Shown in pieces: positions 32,986-40,477 of a DNA stretch of 43,529 nt. Position 1 is the first letter of the stretch, and the number at the start of each line of letters is the position of its first letter. The DNA comes from Pantoea latae (GTDB lineage Bacteria > Pseudomonadota > Gammaproteobacteria > Enterobacterales > Enterobacteriaceae): assembly GCF_002077695.1 (NCBI RefSeq), contig NZ_MWUE01000032.1, positions 1 through 43,529 on the forward strand. The letters run 5' to 3'. The position numbers were made by a program, and so were the translations under genes. The notes below the pieces were generated by a model. That model did not search any database, was not told where the DNA came from, and saw nothing but the letters and a program-made list of their open reading frames with translations.

Positions 32986-35418
32986 ATGGCTGAAACATCA
33001 TCCCGATCCGGCAAAGGATTGGGTATCTGGTCGATTTTGCTAGGGCTGGTACTGCTGGCAATCGGCCTGTTCTTTGCAATCGGCGGCGGCAAGCTGGTCT
33101 CGCTTGGCGGCAGCTGGTACTTCCTGATTGCAGGCATTGTCATGCTGCTGTCGGCGATCCAGTTCTTCCGCCGCAAGTCCTCTGCCGTTGTGCTGTTTAT
33201 TCTGGTCTTCGTCGGCTCGCTGATTTGGGCGCTGGCGGATGCGGGCTGGACCTTCTGGCCGCTGGTGTCGCGCCTGATGGTGCCGTCGGGCCTGATGCTG
33301 CTGGCGTTTCTCACCTGGCCTGCGCTGCGCAAGCGCGAAGGTAAATCCTCGCTGGCGAAGGTCTCTTACGTGCTGTCAGCGGTGATCGCCGTCGGCATGG
33401 TCGGCACGCTGGTGCAGATGTTCCAGCCGCATCCCACCGTGGCCTTCACCGGCAAAGAGCTGCCGCTGATCCCGGTTGATAAGAGCAAGCCGCAGCAGGA
33501 CTGGAATAACTACGGCCGTACGCCGGGCGGCGACCGTTTTGCCGCTATCGACCAGATCACTCGCGACAACGTGAAAGATCTTAAGGTCGCCTGGACATTC
33601 CACACCGGCGATACGCCGATCAGCCCGACCGGCAACGGCGCAGAAGATCAGCAAACGCCGCTGCAGATTGGCAATACGCTCTATCTCTGTACGCCGCACA
33701 ACAACGTGATTGCGGTGGAAGCAGACAGCGGCAAGCAGATCTGGAAACGCGAAATCAACGCGCAGGCGGAAGTCTGGCCGCGCTGCCGCGGTCTGGCCTA
33801 CTTCGACGCCACTAAACCGCTGACGCAGCCGAGCAAGCCGGGCTCAACGCCAGTACCGGCGCCGAGCATTGCGGCGGGCGACAGCTGCCAGCGTCGCATT
33901 CTGATGAACACCATTGATGCGCGCCTTATCGCCATCAACGCCGACAACGGCGAGTTCTGCGAAGATTTCGGCAACCACGGCGTGGTGAACCTGAAAGAGG
34001 GCCTGGGCGAAGCGCAGGATCCGAAATATCAGCTGACTTCCGCGCCAACGCTGGCGGGGACGACGGTTGTGGTTGGCGGCCGCGTGGCGGATAACGTGCA
34101 GACCGATATGCCTGGCGGCGTACTGCGCGGCTTTGACGTCATCACCGGCAAGCAGCGCTGGGCGTTTGACCCAGGCAACGTCGATCCGAACGCCGTGCTG
34201 ATGCCGGGTCAGGATTACAAACGCAGCACCCCGAACTCCTGGGCGCCGATGTCTTACGATCCGGCGATGAACACCGTGTTTATCCCGATGGGCAGCTCAT
34301 CTGTCGATCTGTGGGGTGCCAACCGTACCGCGCTCGATCATAAATATGGCGCTTCCGTGCTGGCGCTGGACGCCACCACCGGCAAAGAGAAGTGGGTTTA
34401 CCAGACCGTGCATAACGATCTGTGGGACTTCGACCTGCCGATGCAGCCGAGCCTGGTGGACTTCCCGATGAAGGATGGCACCACCAAACCTGCCGTGGTG
34501 ATCGGCGGTAAAACCGGCATGATTTTCGTGCTGGACCGCGAAACCGGCAAGCCGCTGACGAAAGTCGAAGAGCTGCCGATGCCGCAGGGCCATATCCCGA
34601 ATGAGCAGTACACCAAAACGCAGCCGCACTCGACCGAGATGCCGCAGATTGGCAACCAGACGCTGAAAGAGTCGGACATGTGGGGTGCCACGCCGTTTGA
34701 CCAGCTGGCATGCCGCATCGCCTTTAAATCGATGCGCTATGACGGCCTGTTCACCGTGCCGGATACTGACAAATCCCTCAGCTTCCCGGGTTCGCTCGGC
34801 GGCATGAACTGGGGCAGCATGTCGTTCGACCCGAACAACCAGTATATGTTCGTTAATGATATGCGTCTGGGCCTGTGGGTGCAGATGATCCCGGCCGATA
34901 CCAGCAAAATCGCACGCGGCAGCAACGGCGGCGAAGCAATCAACACCGGTATGGGCGCGGTGCCGCTGAAAGGCACGCCGTATGCGGTCAACAAAAACCG
35001 CTTTATGTCGCCGCTGGGCATTCCGTGTCAGGCACCGCCGTTCGGCACGCTGTCGGCAATCGATATGAAGACGCGCAAAATCGTCTGGCAGGTGCCGGTC
35101 GGCACCGTGCAGGATACCGGCCCGTTCGGGATTAAAATGCGTGCGCAGATGCCAGTCGGCATGCCGACGCTGGGCGGTACGCTGGCAACGCAGGGCGGCC
35201 TGGTGTTTATCGCTGGCACCCAGGACTACTACCTGCGCGCCTTCGACAGCTCGACCGGTAAAGAGGTGTGGAAAGCACGTCTGCCGGTGGGCAGCCAGGG
35301 CGGTCCAATCAGCTACGTGTCACCGAAAACCGGTAAGCAGTACATCCTGATCTCCGCAGGCGGCGCGCGTCAGTCGCCGGATCGCGGCGACTATGTGATT
35401 GCCTACGCGCTGCCGTAA
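32986..35418 (+). CDS. Membrane-bound PQQ-dependent dehydrogenase, glucose/quinate/shikimate family (gcd/quiA-like)
   Basis: 810 residues from the ATG at 32986 (AGGAGA nine bases upstream); an in-frame start 225 bases earlier has no such site and lies upstream of the promoter. About five N-terminal membrane helices (to about residue 150) are followed by a periplasmic PQQ propeller (WNNYGRTPGGDRF, QTPLQIGNTLYLC, WAFDPGN, SAGGARQSPDRGDY). The enzyme passes electrons from a sugar or polyol to ubiquinone. E. coli Gcd has His262 in CRGVSYHE; here the site reads CRGLAYFD. With the 810-residue length this leans towards quinate/shikimate dehydrogenase (QuiA), as I recall that family, rather than classical glucose dehydrogenase. 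Confidence 0.85.
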   Translation: MAETSSRSGKGLGIWSILLGLVLLAIGLFFAIGGGKLVSLGGSWYFLIAGIVMLLSAIQFFRRKSSAVVLFILVFVGSLIWALADAGWTFWPLVSRLMVPSGLMLLAFLTWPALRKREGKSSLAKVSYVLSAVIAVGMVGTLVQMFQPHPTVAFTGKELPLIPVDKSKPQQDWNNYGRTPGGDRFAAIDQITRDNVKDLKVAWTFHTGDTPISPTGNGAEDQQTPLQIGNTLYLCTPHNNVIAVEADSGKQIWKREINAQAEVWPRCRGLAYFDATKPLTQPSKPGSTPVPAPSIAAGDSCQRRILMNTIDARLIAINADNGEFCEDFGNHGVVNLKEGLGEAQDPKYQLTSAPTLAGTTVVVGGRVADNVQTDMPGGVLRGFDVITGKQRWAFDPGNVDPNAVLMPGQDYKRSTPNSWAPMSYDPAMNTVFIPMGSSSVDLWGANRTALDHKYGASVLALDATTGKEKWVYQTVHNDLWDFDLPMQPSLVDFPMKDGTTKPAVVIGGKTGMIFVLDRETGKPLTKVEELPMPQGHIPNEQYTKTQPHSTEMPQIGNQTLKESDMWGATPFDQLACRIAFKSMRYDGLFTVPDTDKSLSFPGSLGGMNWGSMSFDPNNQYMFVNDMRLGLWVQMIPADTSKIARGSNGGEAINTGMGAVPLKGTPYAVNKNRFMSPLGIPCQAPPFGTLSAIDMKTRKIVWQVPVGTVQDTGPFGIKMRAQMPVGMPTLGGTLATQGGLVFIAGTQDYYLRAFDSSTGKEVWKARLPVGSQGGPISYVSPKTGKQYILISAGGARQSPDRGDYVIAYALP

Positions 35419-35437
35419 CGGCTAAGCGTAACCCATC

Positions 35438-35466
35438 AAACCCTGCGCTCCGGCGCGGGGTTTTTT
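35438..35466 (+). terminator. Terminator of the PQQ dehydrogenase gene
   Basis: AACCCTGCGC pairs with GCGCGGGGTT (one mismatch) around TCCG, then six T. Confidence 0.85.
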
Positions 35467-35547
35467 ATTTGGCGCACAGGAAAGTGTAAGCGTGGCGGCT
35501 GTTGCAAAAGCCTTTGAGAAGCAGGTCGCTAAGTCGCGGTACGGCAG

Positions 35548-35575
35548 TTGGGCAGGAAAGCGGAGCGGGTATAAT
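35548..35575 (+). promoter_or_regulatory. hok mRNA promoter
   Basis: TTGGGC (35548-35553), a 16-bp spacer and a perfect TATAAT (35570-35575). The transcript would start near 35582 with GGCGCTTGAGG, the 5' end typical of hok mRNAs. Confidence 0.6.
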
Positions 35576-35581
35576 CGCGGC

Positions 35582-35673
35582 GGCGCTTGAGGTTTCTGCC
35601 TTGAGCGATCGGCAAGCTGGTTGTGAGGCAGAAAAGAGAAAGCCCCGTAGTTAATTTTCATTAACCCACGAGG
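35582..35673 (+). other. Structured hok mRNA leader with 5'-3' fold-back element
   Basis: GGCGCTTGA (35582-35590) can pair with TTAAGCGCC (35952-35960) at the 3' end of the transcript, the fold-back inhibition that keeps full-length hok mRNA silent. TTTCTGCC and GGCAGAAA form a leader stem (35594-35634). CCCCGT-GTTAAT and ATTAAC-ACGAGG form the antisense target stem-loop (35643-35673). Confidence 0.65.
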
Positions 35674-35691
35674 CTGCCCCACTGTCCGAAC
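35630..35691 (-). ncRNA. sok: Sok-like antisense RNA
   Basis: On the minus strand TTGCGC (35726-35721), a 17-bp spacer and TACCCT (35703-35698) form a promoter placed like the one I recall in E. coli chromosomal hok loci, with a weaker -10. The predicted RNA of about 62 nt runs from about 35691 through a GTTAAT-GAAA-ATTAAC stem-loop to a CTTTCTCTTTTC tail, and is complementary to the hok leader. Ends are estimates. Confidence 0.55.
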
Positions 35692-35738
35692 AACAGCAGG
35701 GTAGCCTCTTACCGCGCTCTGCGCAAGGAGGAGTGACC

Positions 35739-35897
35739 ATGAAATTGCCACAGCTAACGCTGGTTTGTTGCGTATTACTGGTGTGTCTCACACTTTTAAT
35801 CTTTACCTGGCTGACGCGGAAATCGCTGTGCGAGATCCGCTACCGGGACAACCAGCGCGAGGTGGCTGCTTCGATGGCTTACGAATCTGGTAAGTAG
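35739..35897 (+). CDS. hok: Hok/Gef family type I toxin (small membrane peptide)
   Basis: A 52-residue peptide starting MKLPQLTLVCCVLL with AAGGAGG upstream. It has a single N-terminal membrane helix (about 5-25), the family hallmark TRKSLCE (27-33) and the C-terminal REVAASMAYESGK. Hok peptides insert in the inner membrane and collapse its potential unless translation is blocked by the Sok antisense RNA. An overlapping leader frame reads into hok from about 35655, but its expected ATG is CTG at 35682, so a mok-like leader peptide is doubtful. It lies between the PQQ dehydrogenase and emfourin genes. Confidence 0.9.
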   Translation: MKLPQLTLVCCVLLVCLTLLIFTWLTRKSLCEIRYRDNQREVAASMAYESGK

Positions 35898-35904
35898 CAA
35901 CCGG

Positions 35905-35927
35905 AAGGCGGGGAATCTCCCCGCCTT
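35905..35927 (+). other. Hairpin in the hok 3' untranslated region
   Basis: Ten-base arms AAGGCGGGGA and TCCCCGCCTT around ATC, starting eight bases after the hok stop. Similar hairpins follow hok genes in E. coli and probably protect the 3' end. Confidence 0.6.
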
Positions 35928-35965
35928 TACCGGCTGTTGGCTGGACAGCGCTTAAGCGCCTTCAT

Positions 35966-35995
35966 AAGGCCGCCACGGATGTGGCGGCCTTTTTT
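35966..35995. terminator. Terminator shared by hok and emfourin
   Basis: Eleven-base arms AAGGCCGCCAC and GTGGCGGCCTT around GGAT, followed by T on the plus strand. It begins at the emfourin stop codon, so the stem can serve the convergent minus-strand operon too, though the T run there is poor. Confidence 0.8.
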
Positions 35996-36338
35996 AATGG
36001 GCGCCCTCGTCGCCGTCGCGCCACAGCGCCTCCAGCTCTGGCGGCGCAACCTGTTCCGGGATCAGCAGCACGATAGTGCCGATTCCACGGTGGGTGGCGT
36101 AGCTAATCTGAATGCGGAAGTAGCGCTGATCGCTGCGCCCAATCTGCGGTGCTTTATCTTCTGGCTCGCCCAGCGGCAGCGCCTGCTCCAGAACCTGACA
36201 GACGCGCTGTTTTTGCGGCTGCGGCAGCTGGGCCAGCGCAAAGCGCCGCGCCCCGCGCAGGCCGGGAATAAAAGCCAGTCCGCCTTCGCGCTCAACTTCT
36301 ATCACCGCGTCGTCGGTCAGTTCGGGAAGGGAACTCAT
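35994..36338 (-). CDS. Emfourin-like protease inhibitor of protealysin
   Basis: 114 residues starting MSSLPELTDDAVIEVEREGG. The length, the position directly behind a protealysin gene and the sequence character match emfourin, the small inhibitor of M4 peptidases described beside protealysin in Serratia. Its ATG shares four bases (ATGA) with the protealysin stop, and AAGGAGG precedes it, so translation is coupled to the protease gene. It should hold the intracellular protease inactive. The family call rests on context as well as sequence. Confidence 0.8.
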   Translation of the reverse strand: MSSLPELTDDAVIEVEREGGLAFIPGLRGARRFALAQLPQPQKQRVCQVLEQALPLGEPEDKAPQIGRSDQRYFRIQISYATHRGIGTIVLLIPEQVAPPELEALWRDGDEGAH

Positions 36339-37348
36339 AGCACGCCGACCTCCTTCCATGCCTGTTCAATTGACTGCGCGACCGAGCGGTTAAAGCGGCG
36401 CTCGCCGTGCTGCACGGTCAGGCGGGCGAAGGTGCTGAAGTCGGCGTCCTGCGGCAGGGATTTGTCGCACACCGTGTCGTACCAGGCCTGGCCCGCCAGT
36501 TCCCAGGCATAGCCGCCCAACGCTTTCGCCGCCAGATAAAAGGCGCGGTTGGGAATGCCGGAGTTAAGATGCACGCCGCCGTTATCTTCGCGCGTCTGAA
36601 TATAGTGATCCATATGGGCGGGCTGCGGATCTTTGCCCAGCATCGGATCGTCATAGGCGGTGCCTGGCTCTGCCATCGAGCGCAAACCGCGGCCGTTAAT
36701 ACCGCTGGCCAGCAGCCCTTCGCCGATAATCCAGTCCGCTTTATCCGCGCTCTGCTTCAGATGAAACTGCTTCACCAGCGAGCCAAACACGTCGGAAAGG
36801 GATTCGTTCAGCGCGCCAGCCTGCTCAAAGTAGATCAGTCCCGCTTCTGTCTCGGTAACGCCGTGCGCCAGCTCGTGCGCCACTACATCAATAGCGATGG
36901 TGAAACGATTGAAGATTTCGCCGTCGCCGTCACCGAACACCATCTGCTGACCGTTCCAGAAGGCGTTTTGATACGCTTTGCCGTAGTGCACGGTGCCAAG
37001 CAGTTTCAGCCCCTGATTGTCGAGCGAATTACGCTGATAAGTTTGCCAGAAGAAGTCATAGGTGACGCCAAGATAATCCCACGCCTCTCTGGCGGCGACG
37101 TCGCCCGTCTCAGGTTGACCTTCGCTGCGCAGCAGATCGCCAGGCAGGCTTTGGGTGTTTTTCGCATCGTAGATTTCGCGATCGACATGACCGCCCGCCG
37201 CCGTCTGCGGCGCCACCGGCTTCTGCCAGTTCTCCGCCATCAGATGCTGGACGTGCACCAGCGTGCGGCGCGCATAATCTTGCTGCGGGCCAGAACCGTG
37301 GGCCACGATGTTGCGCAACATATAGGGAGGAATAACGCTGTAGGACAT
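36335..37348 (-). CDS. Protealysin-like M4 metalloprotease
   Basis: 337 residues (Serratia protealysin about 341). There is no signal peptide; the N-terminal ~50 residues are the short protealysin-type propeptide with the IPPYML motif. Zinc ligands and catalytic residues are present: HELAH (158-162), NESLSD with Glu182, and His260 in GGVHLNSG. These thermolysin-like enzymes stay in the cytoplasm until released and have been linked to bacterial entry into host cells in Serratia. The gene follows xseA in the same direction, with AAGGAG six bases before the ATG and its own promoter-like region. Confidence 0.92.
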   Translation of the reverse strand: MSYSVIPPYMLRNIVAHGSGPQQDYARRTLVHVQHLMAENWQKPVAPQTAAGGHVDREIYDAKNTQSLPGDLLRSEGQPETGDVAAREAWDYLGVTYDFFWQTYQRNSLDNQGLKLLGTVHYGKAYQNAFWNGQQMVFGDGDGEIFNRFTIAIDVVAHELAHGVTETEAGLIYFEQAGALNESLSDVFGSLVKQFHLKQSADKADWIIGEGLLASGINGRGLRSMAEPGTAYDDPMLGKDPQPAHMDHYIQTREDNGGVHLNSGIPNRAFYLAAKALGGYAWELAGQAWYDTVCDKSLPQDADFSTFARLTVQHGERRFNRSVAQSIEQAWKEVGVL

Positions 37349-37358
37349 ACCCGACTCC

Positions 37359-37387
37359 TTGGCACAAGTAATGTGTCAAAAAGTATA
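37359..37387 (-). promoter_or_regulatory. Protealysin promoter -10 and operator-like dyad
   Basis: On the minus strand TATACT (37387-37382) is followed by an inverted repeat, TTGGCACA-N5-TGTGTCAA on the plus strand (37359-37379, one mismatch), lying over the expected transcription start and abutting the Shine-Dalgarno. The -35 is poor. This fits a repressor or dual-control site; the regulator is unknown. Confidence 0.45.
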
Positions 37388-37395
37388 GTCTTTGT

Positions 37396-38769
37396 TCAGG
37401 ATGGAGTTTTACGGCGTCGCTTTTTTTCCGGCAGCACGCTGGTCACCTGACTTTCCACCCAGCCGTCGTCGAGCCGGGTGCGTAGCATATCGCCGCTTTG
37501 TAGCTGAGCGGTTTTTTTCACCACCTGGCCGGAGAGATCGGTGGTGACGCTGAAACCGCGCGCCAGCGTCGCCAGCGGGCTGACGCCTTCCAGCTGTGCG
37601 GCGAGCGTCGCAAAGCGCTGCCTGTCGTGATTAAGCCTTTTTTCCAGACTCTGCTGCAGGCGGTAGCGCATCTGCTCCAGCTGGCGCTGCGCCTGGAACA
37701 GACGCGGCTGCGGCTGGTGCGCGGCGAGCCGCTGTGCCAGGCGATCCTGCTGGCGCATCGTCTGACGCAGCCGGTTTTCCATCGCCTCGTTCAGCCGCTG
37801 CTGCAGACGGAACAGGGCGGTCTGCTGACGCGCCAGCCGTAGCTGCGGATGCTGCTGCTGCAGGCGGTGATTGAGGCGCGAGAAGCGGCGTTGTTGCTGC
37901 GCCAGATAGTAATCCATCGCCATTTCCAGCCGTTGTTGCTGTGAGAGCAACTGTCGCAGCAGTTCTGTCTGATTTCTGCTCACAATTTCAGCAGCGGCGG
38001 AGGGCGTCGGCGCGCGCAGGTCGGCGACAAAATCGGCGATGGTGACGTCGGTTTCGTGGCCGACGGCGCTGACCACCGGAATGCGGCTGGCGAAGATAGC
38101 GCGCGCGACGCGCTCCTCGTTAAAGCTCCACAAATCTTCCAGCGAACCGCCGCCGCGCCCGACAATCAGCACGTCGCACTCCGCGCGCTGATTGGCCAGT
38201 TCGATGGCGCGCACGATGGCGGCTGGCGCGTCGGCGCCCTGAACCGGCGTCGGATAGATCACCACCGGCAGCGAAGGATCGCGGCGGTGCAGCACGCGCA
38301 GCACGTCGTGCAGCGCGGCGCCGGTCGCCGAGGTGATCACGCCCACCTGCTTCGCCGGCTCAGGCAGCGGCTGTTTGTGCTGCTGGTCAAACAGGCCTTC
38401 GCCTGCCAGTTTCGTCTTCAGCAGCTCAAACTGCTGCTGCAGCGCGCCTTCGCCAGCTGGATGCATGCTTTCGATAATCAGCTGATAGTCGCCGCGCGGC
38501 TCATAAAGCGTGATGGTGGCGCGCACCAGAATCTGCTGGCCGTGCTGAGGACGGAAGGTGACGCGGCGGTTGCTGTTGCGGAACATGGCGCAGCGCACCT
38601 GTGCACCGTCATCCTTTAGCGTGAAGTACCAGTGGCCCGACGCGGGCTGAGAAAAGTTAGAGATCTCCGCGCTCAGCCACACCGATCCCATCTCCTGTTC
38701 CAGCAGTTGACGCACCGTGGTATTCAGGCGAGTGACGGTAAAAACATTAGCAACTGGCGGTAGCGACAT
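37396..38769 (-). CDS. xseA: Exodeoxyribonuclease VII large subunit
   Basis: 457 residues (456 in E. coli). An N-terminal OB-type nucleic-acid binding domain (about 10-105), a catalytic domain with GRGGGSLEDLW and VGHETDVTI (about 205-250), and a long Gln/Arg-rich coiled coil (about 265-390) that carries the small XseB subunits. The enzyme degrades single-stranded DNA to acid-insoluble oligonucleotides. It is divergent from guaB, as in E. coli. Confidence 0.96.
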   Translation of the reverse strand: MSLPPVANVFTVTRLNTTVRQLLEQEMGSVWLSAEISNFSQPASGHWYFTLKDDGAQVRCAMFRNSNRRVTFRPQHGQQILVRATITLYEPRGDYQLIIESMHPAGEGALQQQFELLKTKLAGEGLFDQQHKQPLPEPAKQVGVITSATGAALHDVLRVLHRRDPSLPVVIYPTPVQGADAPAAIVRAIELANQRAECDVLIVGRGGGSLEDLWSFNEERVARAIFASRIPVVSAVGHETDVTIADFVADLRAPTPSAAAEIVSRNQTELLRQLLSQQQRLEMAMDYYLAQQQRRFSRLNHRLQQQHPQLRLARQQTALFRLQQRLNEAMENRLRQTMRQQDRLAQRLAAHQPQPRLFQAQRQLEQMRYRLQQSLEKRLNHDRQRFATLAAQLEGVSPLATLARGFSVTTDLSGQVVKKTAQLQSGDMLRTRLDDGWVESQVTSVLPEKKRRRKTPS

Positions 38770-38861
38770 GTGATGGAGATCAAATAGTAAATCAGAGGGT
38801 TAATTAACCGATACTACATGGCTGATAGCGAGGATCAAGAGTTTTTCGAAAATAATGCTGG

Positions 38862-38887
38862 AGGCAAACGATTACGGCCTGTATAAT
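38862..38887 (+). promoter_or_regulatory. guaB promoter with PurR-type operator
   Basis: A PurR-like 16-mer containing GGCAAACGATTACG (38862-38877) lies just ahead of a perfect TATAAT (38882-38887), about 52 bp before guaB. The guaBA operon is repressed by PurR in E. coli. Confidence 0.65.
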
Positions 38888-38938
38888 GCCGCGGCAATAT
38901 TTTATCTGTTCTCATTCACCCCAGGTTGAGATATTGCC

Positions 38939-40405
38939 ATGCTAAGAATCGCTAAAGAAGCCCTTACTTTCGACGACGTTCTGCTCGTTCCTGCTCACTC
39001 CACCGTTCTGCCAAACACGGCCGATCTCAGCACTCAGCTGACGAAAAACATTCGTCTCAACATCCCGATGCTCTCCGCCGCTATGGATACCGTAACCGAA
39101 GCGGGACTAGCTATTGCGCTGGCGCAGGAAGGCGGTCTGGGCTTTATCCACAAAAACATGTCGATTGAGCGCCAGGCGGAAGAAGTTCGCAAGGTGAAGA
39201 AGCATGAAAGCGGCGTGGTAACCGAACCGCAGACCGTGCTGCCGACCACCACGCTGGCGGAAGTGAAAGCCCTGACCGAGCGTAACGGCTTTGCCGGCTA
39301 TCCGGTGGTAAACGAAAGCAACGAGCTGGTCGGCATCATCACCGGCCGCGACGTGCGCTTTGTTACCGATCTGACCCAGCCGGTGACCGCAGTGATGACG
39401 CCGAAAGCGCGTCTGGTCACGGTGAAAGAGGGCGAGGCGCGTGACGTGGTGCTGCAGCGCATGCACGAAAAACGCGTTGAAAAAGCGCTGGTGGTGGACG
39501 ACAGCTTCCATCTGCTCGGCATGATCACCGTAAAAGACTTTCAGAAAGCCGAACGTAAACCTAACGCCTGTAAAGATGCGCAGGGCCGTCTGCGCGTGGG
39601 CGCGGCGGTTGGCGCAGGCGCTGGCAATGAAGAGCGCGTCGACGCGCTGGTTGCGGCGGGCGTGGACGTGCTGCTGATCGACTCCTCGCACGGCCACTCT
39701 GAAGGGGTGCTGCAGCGCATCCGCGAAACCCGCGCGAAATATCCTGACCTGGAAATCATTGGCGGCAACGTTGCCACTGGCGCAGGCGCGCTGGCACTGG
39801 CGCAGGCGGGCGTGAGCGCGGTGAAAGTCGGCATCGGCCCTGGCTCAATCTGTACCACCCGTATCGTCACTGGCGTCGGCGTGCCGCAGATCACTGCGGT
39901 TTCTGACGCCGTCGAAGCGCTGGAAGGCACCGGCATTCCGGTGATCGCCGACGGCGGTATCCGTTTCTCCGGCGATATCGCCAAAGCAATCGCCGCGGGC
40001 GCAGCCGCCGTTATGGTCGGCTCGATGCTGGCCGGCACCGAAGAGTCTCCGGGCGAGATTGAACTCTACCAGGGGCGCTCGTTCAAATCCTATCGCGGCA
40101 TGGGATCGCTGGGCGCGATGTCTAAAGGCTCCTCTGACCGCTACTTCCAGAGCGATAACGCCGCCGACAAACTGGTGCCGGAAGGCATCGAAGGCCGCGT
40201 CGCCTATAAAGGCCGCCTGAAAGAGATCGTTCACCAGCAGATGGGCGGCCTGCGCTCCTGTATGGGCCTGACCGGCTGTCCGACCATTGATGACCTGCGC
40301 ACCAAAGCGGAGTTTGTGCGCATCAGCGGCGCGGGCATCAACGAAAGCCACGTGCACGATGTGACCATCACCAAAGAGTCACCGAACTACCGTATGGGAT
40401 CCTGA
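38939..40405 (+). CDS. guaB: Inosine-5'-monophosphate dehydrogenase
   Basis: 488 residues, the E. coli length. The catalytic Cys305 lies in GPGSICTTRIVTGVG. Two CBS domains (about 90-205) are inserted in the TIM barrel. It oxidises IMP to XMP with NAD, the committed step to GMP. guaA follows by 72 bp as an operon. Confidence 0.98.
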   Translation: MLRIAKEALTFDDVLLVPAHSTVLPNTADLSTQLTKNIRLNIPMLSAAMDTVTEAGLAIALAQEGGLGFIHKNMSIERQAEEVRKVKKHESGVVTEPQTVLPTTTLAEVKALTERNGFAGYPVVNESNELVGIITGRDVRFVTDLTQPVTAVMTPKARLVTVKEGEARDVVLQRMHEKRVEKALVVDDSFHLLGMITVKDFQKAERKPNACKDAQGRLRVGAAVGAGAGNEERVDALVAAGVDVLLIDSSHGHSEGVLQRIRETRAKYPDLEIIGGNVATGAGALALAQAGVSAVKVGIGPGSICTTRIVTGVGVPQITAVSDAVEALEGTGIPVIADGGIRFSGDIAKAIAAGAAAVMVGSMLAGTEESPGEIELYQGRSFKSYRGMGSLGAMSKGSSDRYFQSDNAADKLVPEGIEGRVAYKGRLKEIVHQQMGGLRSCMGLTGCPTIDDLRTKAEFVRISGAGINESHVHDVTITKESPNYRMGS

Positions 40406-40421
40406 TCCCGTAAGATTTATC

Positions 40422-40439
40422 GCCCGGCTTAAGCCGGGC
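40422..40439 (+). other. Hairpin between guaB and guaA
   Basis: Perfect palindrome GCCCGGCTTAAGCCGGGC followed by GCTTTC. The T run is too short for strong termination, so it likely tunes guaA expression or protects guaB mRNA. Confidence 0.6.
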
Positions 40440-40477
40440 GCTTTCATTATCTAGTTACCCGTTCTGGAAACGCCTCA

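Noticed and set aside
35655..35738. mok-like leader peptide in frame with hok
   Set aside because: The frame is open but the codon at the expected start is CTG (35682) without a clear ribosome-binding site, so I did not list it as a gene.
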